45,165 nucleotides of DNA from JBMOPD01 sp049323615. GTDB lineage: Bacteria; Bacillota; Desulfotomaculia; Desulfotomaculales; Desulfocucumaceae. The stretch is from positions 1 through 45,165 of the forward strand of contig JBMOPD010000055.1 of assembly GCA_049323615.1 (NCBI GenBank), given 5' to 3'. The translations under genes and the position numbers were made by a program. Under the pieces are notes generated by a model that ran no database searches, was not told the DNA's origin, and saw only the letters and a program-made list of their open reading frames with translations. The stretch's first letter is position 1; every line of letters begins with the position of its first letter. Below are positions 40,547 to 45,165 of this stretch, in pieces.

Positions 40547-42097
40547 GTGAGCTGGCAAAAGAAAGTTGATGAACTTTTTGCAAGAAGGGAACGGGCCCTT
40601 GAGATGGGAGGCAAGCATAAGATCAAGCGCCAGCACGATCAGGGGAAACTTACCGCCCGGGAAAGAATAGCCCTTCTGTTTGACAAGGGCACTTTCACCG
40701 AATACGGCATGCTGGCCAAAAGCCAGAGCCAGAGGCCTGAAATGCTGAATAAGAACACCACCGCCGACGGTGTTATAACAGGTTATGGTAAGATAAACGG
40801 GAGAACGGCCTGTGTGGTTGCGGAAGATTTCACCGTCATGGGAGGTTCCGTGGGCGTAACCCACATGATGAAAAACCTAAGGCTCATCCAACTGGCCCAG
40901 GACATGAAAGTGCCCATTGTTTGGCTGATGGACGGAGCCGGGGCCCGGGCGGAAGAAAACATCAACGGCGGCCTGCCCATGGTTACCCACTTCCTGGAAA
41001 TAGCCCGGCTATCCGGGATCTCACCCCAGGTGGGCGTAGCCATGGGACCTTGTTCCGGGGACTCTTCCCTGGTACCCAGCCTATTGGAATTCATTATTAT
41101 CGTAAAGGGGCACGGCATGCTGGCCGCTGGCGGCCCACCGGTGGTGTATGCCGCCATAGGAGAGGTTATATCGAAGGAGGACCTGGGAGGGTCGAAAATA
41201 CACTGCCGGGAATCAGGCCTGGCCGACAACGAGGCCGAATCGGACGAACACGCCATATCCATGGCCAAGGAATACCTGTCCTATCTTCCCTTGAACGCCT
41301 ATGAGTACCCGCCATACAGGCAGACGGACGACAAGGCCGACCGGATGGAGGAAGAACTCCTGAACATAGTGCCCATGGAATACAAGGATCCCTACGACAT
41401 GAAACGGATAATCAAGTGTATAGTGGACGAGGGAAATTTCTTTGAAATCAAGCCTGAATTCGGAACCAGCCTGATTACCGCCTTTACGCGTATGGGAGGC
41501 TATTCGGTGGGGATAATCGCCAACCAGCCGATGGTGCTGGCTGGGGCCCTGGACGCAAGATCTTCGGCAAAAATGAGACACTTTGTAGATTTGTGCAGCG
41601 CCTACCATGTCCCCATGATTTTCCTGGTGGATGTCCCCGGTGTTATGACCGGCAGCAGGGCTGAGCGGGAGGGGACATTGAGGGCCGGGCTGGCGGTTGC
41701 TTATTCCCTCGCCTACGCCGATGTGCCCAAAATAACGGTGGTCATAAGGAAAGCCTTCGGTTTCGGGGGTTCGGCCATGTGCGGATACGGGGCCAGGCAG
41801 GCCGGGGTATTCGCCTGGCCCACCGCCGATTTCGGGGCGATACCCGGCGGGGGAGGTGTTTTGGCGGCCTACAAAAGTGAAATAGAGGCCGCCGCCGACC
41901 CCGAGTTGAAAAGAAGAGAGCTTGAAGCCATGTTTGAGGAGTATAAAGGGCCGTATTCCGCTGCGGCGTCCTTCAACGTGGATGACGTTATCGACCCGCG
42001 GGAAACCAGGCCCAGGATTATCCGGGCATTGGAACTGGCGCTGAACAGCCGGAGTGCGCCGGCCCGGCCGGTGGCCCGTTATGGTGTGATGCCGTGA
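40547..42097 (+). CDS. Acyl-CoA carboxyltransferase subunit 1
   Basis: A 516-residue carboxyltransferase of the PccB/MccB/MmdA class with both crotonase-like halves. The N-half has RERIALLFD and GGSVGVTHM; the C-half has DVPGVMTGSRAE and the glycine-rich FGFGGSAMCGYGA. It transfers CO2 between biotin and an acyl-CoA. Starts at a GTG (40547). No biotin carboxylase, biotin carrier or membrane decarboxylase subunit lies nearby, so its partners must be encoded elsewhere. A paralogue follows. Confidence 0.88.
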   Translation: MSWQKKVDELFARRERALEMGGKHKIKRQHDQGKLTARERIALLFDKGTFTEYGMLAKSQSQRPEMLNKNTTADGVITGYGKINGRTACVVAEDFTVMGGSVGVTHMMKNLRLIQLAQDMKVPIVWLMDGAGARAEENINGGLPMVTHFLEIARLSGISPQVGVAMGPCSGDSSLVPSLLEFIIIVKGHGMLAAGGPPVVYAAIGEVISKEDLGGSKIHCRESGLADNEAESDEHAISMAKEYLSYLPLNAYEYPPYRQTDDKADRMEEELLNIVPMEYKDPYDMKRIIKCIVDEGNFFEIKPEFGTSLITAFTRMGGYSVGIIANQPMVLAGALDARSSAKMRHFVDLCSAYHVPMIFLVDVPGVMTGSRAEREGTLRAGLAVAYSLAYADVPKITVVIRKAFGFGGSAMCGYGARQAGVFAWPTADFGAIPGGGGVLAAYKSEIEAAADPELKRRELEAMFEEYKGPYSAAASFNVDDVIDPRETRPRIIRALELALNSRSAPARPVARYGVMP

Positions 42098-42146
42098 AGG
42101 CGGTTATGGATTATGACAATTACATTCTTGGGGAGGTTGGGTTATA

Positions 42147-43685
42147 GTGGAAGAATTCATAAAAGAACTGGAGCGCCGCAGACAAAAGGCCCGAATGCTG
42201 GGAGGACTGGATAAAATAGAAATACAGCACGGCCTTGGGCGATACACGGCCATGGAAAGAATTGAAAGGCTCGTGGATCCGGGATCCTTTATGGAGTTGG
42301 GGATGCTGAACACCTCCGATGTCCCCGGCCTTGAAGATAAAAGCGCGGGCGACGGAATCATCTGCGGCATAGGTAAAATTGACGGGAGGCCGGTGGTTAT
42401 CCAGGCCGCCGACAAGACTGTCCTGGCTGCCACCGAGGGCAACGTGCACATCCGTAAATCAAAAGCGATGCATGAATACGCCGTCAAAAGGGGGTTTCCC
42501 ATTTTCAACCTGGGCGAGGGCGGCGGGTTGCGCATGCCAGACGGAATGGGTTCGGACGGCATAAGCGACAAGATGATGCCTCTTTGCATGCTCCTGCACG
42601 GCCGGAAGGTTCCCTTTATCGCCAGCATAATGGGCGACAGTTTCGGAGGTCCCACTTGGGCCGCCGTGTCGGCCGATTTCGTCTGCCAGGTGAAGGGCAC
42701 CTGCATGGCGATATCCGGCCCCAGAATGCTGGAACTTGCCTCCGGTGAGAGCATCAACCCCGAGGAACTAGGGGGCTGGAAGATACACGCCGAAATGACC
42801 GGTCAGGCGGATGTATTCGCTGAAAATGACGACGAATGCATTAATACCATGAAGGAGTTTTTCAGCTACATGCCGTCAAATGCCGACGAAGAGCCTCCCC
42901 TAAAACCCACCGGCGACGACCCCGGCCGCAAGGTGAACGAACTGGTCGATCTCGTTCCCACCCGGAGTTACGAGGGGTACGACATGAAGAGGGTTATCAG
43001 TTTGATCGTGGATAACGGCATCTTTTTCGAGCTGAAGGAGTTATACGGCTGTGCGCTCATTACCGGGCTGGCCAGGCTCAACGGCAGGGCGGTGGGTATT
43101 CTGGCCAACCAGCCCATGATCAACGCAGGGTCGGCCGGGCCCGACGAGTGCGACAAGGCCATTGAATTCATATGCCTGTGCGACTCCTACAATATACCCA
43201 TGGTCTTTCTCCACGATATTCCCGGGTTCCGCATCGGCAGCTATGCCGAGCAGCGCAAGATGCCCACCAAAATAATGGTCTGGAACCAGGCCCTAGCCTG
43301 GTCCACGGTGCCCAAGCTCTCGGTGGTGATCCGCAAGAGCATCGGCGCAGCCTACAGCAACATGTGCGGCCCCACTTTGGGCGCCGATTTTGTGGTGGCC
43401 TGGCCGACGGCGGAAATCAATTTTACCGGTCCCGAGGTGGGCATCAACGTGGTCTATGGCAGAAGGCTCATGGACGCGGAAAACCGTTCCGAAGAAAGAA
43501 AAAATTTGCTGGAACTCTGGGAGTTTGACAGCTCACCGTATAAGGCGGCGGCAAAACACCTTATCGACGATGTCATCGACCCGAGGGACACCCGCAGGTT
43601 CCTGTGCCAGACCCTGGAATACGCCTGCATGAAGAACGGATCTAGGAGCAAGAGGCTTCTCGCCAACTGGCCCACCGGTTATTAA
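42147..43685 (+). CDS. Acyl-CoA carboxyltransferase subunit 2
   Basis: A 512-residue homologue of the preceding subunit, with MERIERLVDPGSF, GESINPEELGG, DIPGFRIGSYAEQ and IGAAYSNMCGPTLGADFVVAW. The GTG at 42147 follows GGGAGG by 11 bases. The sequence is only moderately similar to the first copy, so the pair may form a hetero-oligomer or act on two acyl-CoAs. It ends the cluster. Confidence 0.87.
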   Translation: MEEFIKELERRRQKARMLGGLDKIEIQHGLGRYTAMERIERLVDPGSFMELGMLNTSDVPGLEDKSAGDGIICGIGKIDGRPVVIQAADKTVLAATEGNVHIRKSKAMHEYAVKRGFPIFNLGEGGGLRMPDGMGSDGISDKMMPLCMLLHGRKVPFIASIMGDSFGGPTWAAVSADFVCQVKGTCMAISGPRMLELASGESINPEELGGWKIHAEMTGQADVFAENDDECINTMKEFFSYMPSNADEEPPLKPTGDDPGRKVNELVDLVPTRSYEGYDMKRVISLIVDNGIFFELKELYGCALITGLARLNGRAVGILANQPMINAGSAGPDECDKAIEFICLCDSYNIPMVFLHDIPGFRIGSYAEQRKMPTKIMVWNQALAWSTVPKLSVVIRKSIGAAYSNMCGPTLGADFVVAWPTAEINFTGPEVGINVVYGRRLMDAENRSEERKNLLELWEFDSSPYKAAAKHLIDDVIDPRDTRRFLCQTLEYACMKNGSRSKRLLANWPTGY

Positions 43686-43840
43686 GCTACCGTTATGAGC
43701 CCGGCAATGCCCGAATGTTTTTCCGCCAGTCCGGGTCAACGGGTAGATCAAAATTAAATTTCTTCTATGTAATTTAAATTCTCAGGTAAATTTTCAGTTC
43801 CCCGCCATCTATAACTTCCTTAATAACAAAATTTGATCAA

Positions 43841-43894
43841 CAACAAGACCACTTCCCTTCGGTATTTTTTAACCGAAAACAAGTGGTCTTGTTG
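43841..43894. repeat. Large two-tier inverted repeat after the carboxyltransferase cluster
   Basis: Outer arms are 14-bp perfect complements (CAACAAGACCACTT at 43841 and AAGTGGTCTTGTTG at 43881). The 26-bp loop contains an inner stem TTCGGT/ACCGAA. GACCACTT recurs once more near 43916. It may end transcription or be a mobile-element end. Confidence 0.7.
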
Positions 43895-43959
43895 TCCAAA
43901 AAGGTGTCTCAGTGTGACCACTTTATTCCGTGATCCCCGAAACCCTTGATTTTCCTAAT

Positions 43960-43983
43960 TGGTCGGGATGACAGGATTTGAAC
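43960..43983 (-). other. tRNA-Pro 3'-end fragment, probable integration scar (att)
   Basis: Read on the minus strand, 24 bases equal the end of a clostridial tRNA-Pro: GTTCAAATCCTGTC (T arm) followed by the acceptor strand ATCCCGACCA. Nothing upstream folds into the rest of a tRNA. Such fragments mark the far end of elements that integrate into tRNA genes; in this orientation the element should lie to the right. Confidence 0.65.
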
Positions 43984-44221
43984 GTAGTCATTCCTGTGCG
44001 AAAACCTTTATTATCGGGTTTTTTCAGCGGCGGTACGCCGATTGGTACGCCTCTCCCCGCAGGGAGTCCAAAATGTTCAAGCCGGCGCGCACCTCCCCAA
44101 AAAGAAAGCCGTTTTTGTCCGAGCAGAAACGGCTATAAAAGCATTTTTATCCAGCACTGGTTTTGTCACATACTATAAACTTTTCTATACAGTTTGATCT
44201 ACAGCCCCTTCCGGAGCCCGG
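43984..44221. other. Noncoding stretch at the island edge
   Basis: No supported gene. It contains a repeated GGTACGCC pair near 44030-44050, a CTCCC-CGCA-GGGAG hairpin, and a stem AGCCGTTT/AAACGGCT (44107-44134) with no T run that would be a weak terminator. Confidence 0.45.
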
Positions 44222-45151
44222 CTAGAAAAACCTCATGTACCCGATCCGGGTTCTGCCCCGCCTGGAACACTCGGCCCTCGGCGGTGGCGGCGCCGAGTAG
44301 AAGGACGGTACCGGTTCTTTGGCCGGGAGTACCAATGCCTTCGTTGACGGAAACTTTCTGGGCAGGTCCGCCGGCGGGGCACACCCACAAGGCAACCGTA
44401 ACCTCCCGGAATCGTCGTAGTGCAACCTGTTCCAGTCGGCCAGTCCTTCCCTGCTGACAGTTGCCGCCCGTCTTACCGGCGTTCTCTTACTCCTGGGCTT
44501 GGCGGGCTTTATTGTGCCGGCCGTACGTCTATCATTTTCTATACAGGTAAACTGTTTCATGGTTTTCAGGTTATATCCCGCACCCTTAAGGGTATCTCGT
44601 ATTTCCCTTTTTGGTAAGTCCAATAAGTCAGAGATCTGTTTAATACTCTTGCCTTCCCGGTACATTTCAACAATTAAATTACTTATACTGTGATCCTTGT
44701 CTATTATCTGTCTGACTTTCCTTTTACCGATGCCGGCCGCCCCGGCGATGTCCGCAATCCTGTATCCCTCTTTGAACATCCTGCAGACGACGTGCTCCCG
44801 CATGATACCAATCAACCTGTCCCATACAACCTCAGCCTCCCTCTTTCCGGCCCGAGTTTCTTTCCGGGATCTGTCCCGGGCTGCAAGCGCACGAAAAACA
44901 CTTTCCGTCTCGATTCCGCTGAGACCGGGTATGGCCAGTCCGGCATCAAGTCGGTCCCTGATATTTTTTAACTCTGCTGAGTCTCTCTGGCTTCCCAGTT
45001 TCTTGTCTATCTCTTGCAACGATTCTACCAGGAGCATTCCGGCAGCTTTTTGGACCAATACCTGGATCTGTCCCTCCAACTCCTCCAGATTATTTACTGA
45101 CTTTAACACCTCAAAAATTCCCTGTGCTAAAAGAAGGACCACCATCACCAA
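44222..45151 (-). CDS. Chimeric protein: ISLre2-like transposase start joined to an HTH domain
   Basis: A frame of about 309 residues. The first 55 or so (around GIFEVLKSVNNLEELEGQIQ and SLQEIDKKLGSQRD) resemble the N-terminus of ISLre2/UPF0236-family transposases. The catalytic part that should follow is absent; instead two helix-turn-helix-like units occur (IADIAGAAGIGKRKVRQII and IKQISDLLDLPKREIRDTL), then a basic, proline-rich tail. No stop lies between the TTG at 45151 and the window end, so the gene may begin outside. It could be an element-borne DNA-binding protein or a decayed fusion. Confidence 0.55.
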   Translation of the reverse strand: MVMVVLLLAQGIFEVLKSVNNLEELEGQIQVLVQKAAGMLLVESLQEIDKKLGSQRDSAELKNIRDRLDAGLAIPGLSGIETESVFRALAARDRSRKETRAGKREAEVVWDRLIGIMREHVVCRMFKEGYRIADIAGAAGIGKRKVRQIIDKDHSISNLIVEMYREGKSIKQISDLLDLPKREIRDTLKGAGYNLKTMKQFTCIENDRRTAGTIKPAKPRSKRTPVRRAATVSREGLADWNRLHYDDSGRLRLPCGCAPPADLPRKFPSTKALVLPAKEPVPSFYSAPPPPRAECSRRGRTRIGYMRFF

Positions 45152-45165
45152 TTGCCGAATTTTTA

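Noticed and set aside
43960..43983. A complete tRNA-Pro gene
   Set aside because: Only the T-arm to CCA part is present; the neighbouring bases do not form the anticodon or D arms.

Overview
This window looks like part of the chromosome of a strictly anaerobic, GC-rich Gram-positive bacterium. The best guess is the Desulfotomaculum/Pelotomaculum side of the Peptococcaceae, inferred from gene content: [FeFe]-hydrogenase operon, cooS/cooF, acetoin-type dehydrogenase, an HPP protein, several acyl-CoA ligases and strong AGGAGG ribosome binding sites with frequent GTG/TTG starts. No rRNA, intact tRNA or CRISPR array is present.

Layout. (1) 227-5540, minus strand: an MTA phosphorylase-family enzyme and a methyltransferase; a zinc-type adenylate kinase; YqeB plus an XdhC-like protein (maturation of selenium-dependent molybdenum hydroxylases); and a SIMPL-domain protein. 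(2) 5738-10009, minus: an Rrf2 regulator, a divergent CO dehydrogenase CooS, its ferredoxin CooF and a FAD/NAD(P) oxidoreductase. (3) 10053-11660, minus: aspA followed by a C-terminal stub of hydF. (4) 11990-20772, plus: a nine-gene operon. It runs DRTGG protein, ATPase, sensory-type [FeFe]-hydrogenase, DRTGG protein, NuoE-like HydC, a second ATPase, [2Fe-2S] protein, a HydB fused to a whole GltD-like NADPH module, and HydA. (5) 20905-29835, minus: a LysR regulator, a methyltransferase, a lipA stub, and an acoABXC-like operon whose E2 is fused to an AhpD-like domain. That operon has a sigma-54 promoter and an AcoR-type activator gene upstream. (6) 30164-31905: a Cys-less phosphatase-like protein with a zinc ribbon, a broken ferredoxin gene and an HPP membrane protein, with two Crp/Fnr-type palindromes between the divergent units. 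(7) 32015-43685: a TetR regulator facing a catabolic cluster of an unknown protein, three acyl-CoA ligases, a sodium:solute symporter with a small partner, and two carboxyltransferase subunits. (8) 43841-45165: a hairpin, a 24-nt tRNA-Pro 3' fragment (probable att scar) and a chimeric transposase/HTH gene.

How it fits together. The core theme is low-potential electron flow. The hydrogenase operon can interconvert H2, reduced ferredoxin and NAD(P)H. CooS-CooF-FNOR would link a CODH-like enzyme to NAD(P). The Aco complex and the acyl-CoA cluster feed carbon and electrons in. A second theme is gene decay inside operons. hydF (hydrogenase maturation) and lipA (lipoylation) survive only as C-terminal stubs directly behind aspA and the E2 gene that they functionally serve, and a ferredoxin survives as an N-terminal stub.

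The most promising leads are the H2-sensor/ATPase/DRTGG module, the HydB-GltD fusion, the CooS whose catalytic lysine position reads Gln, the E2-AhpD fusion and the relics. All functional statements are made from sequence reading and remembered family knowledge; no database search was run.
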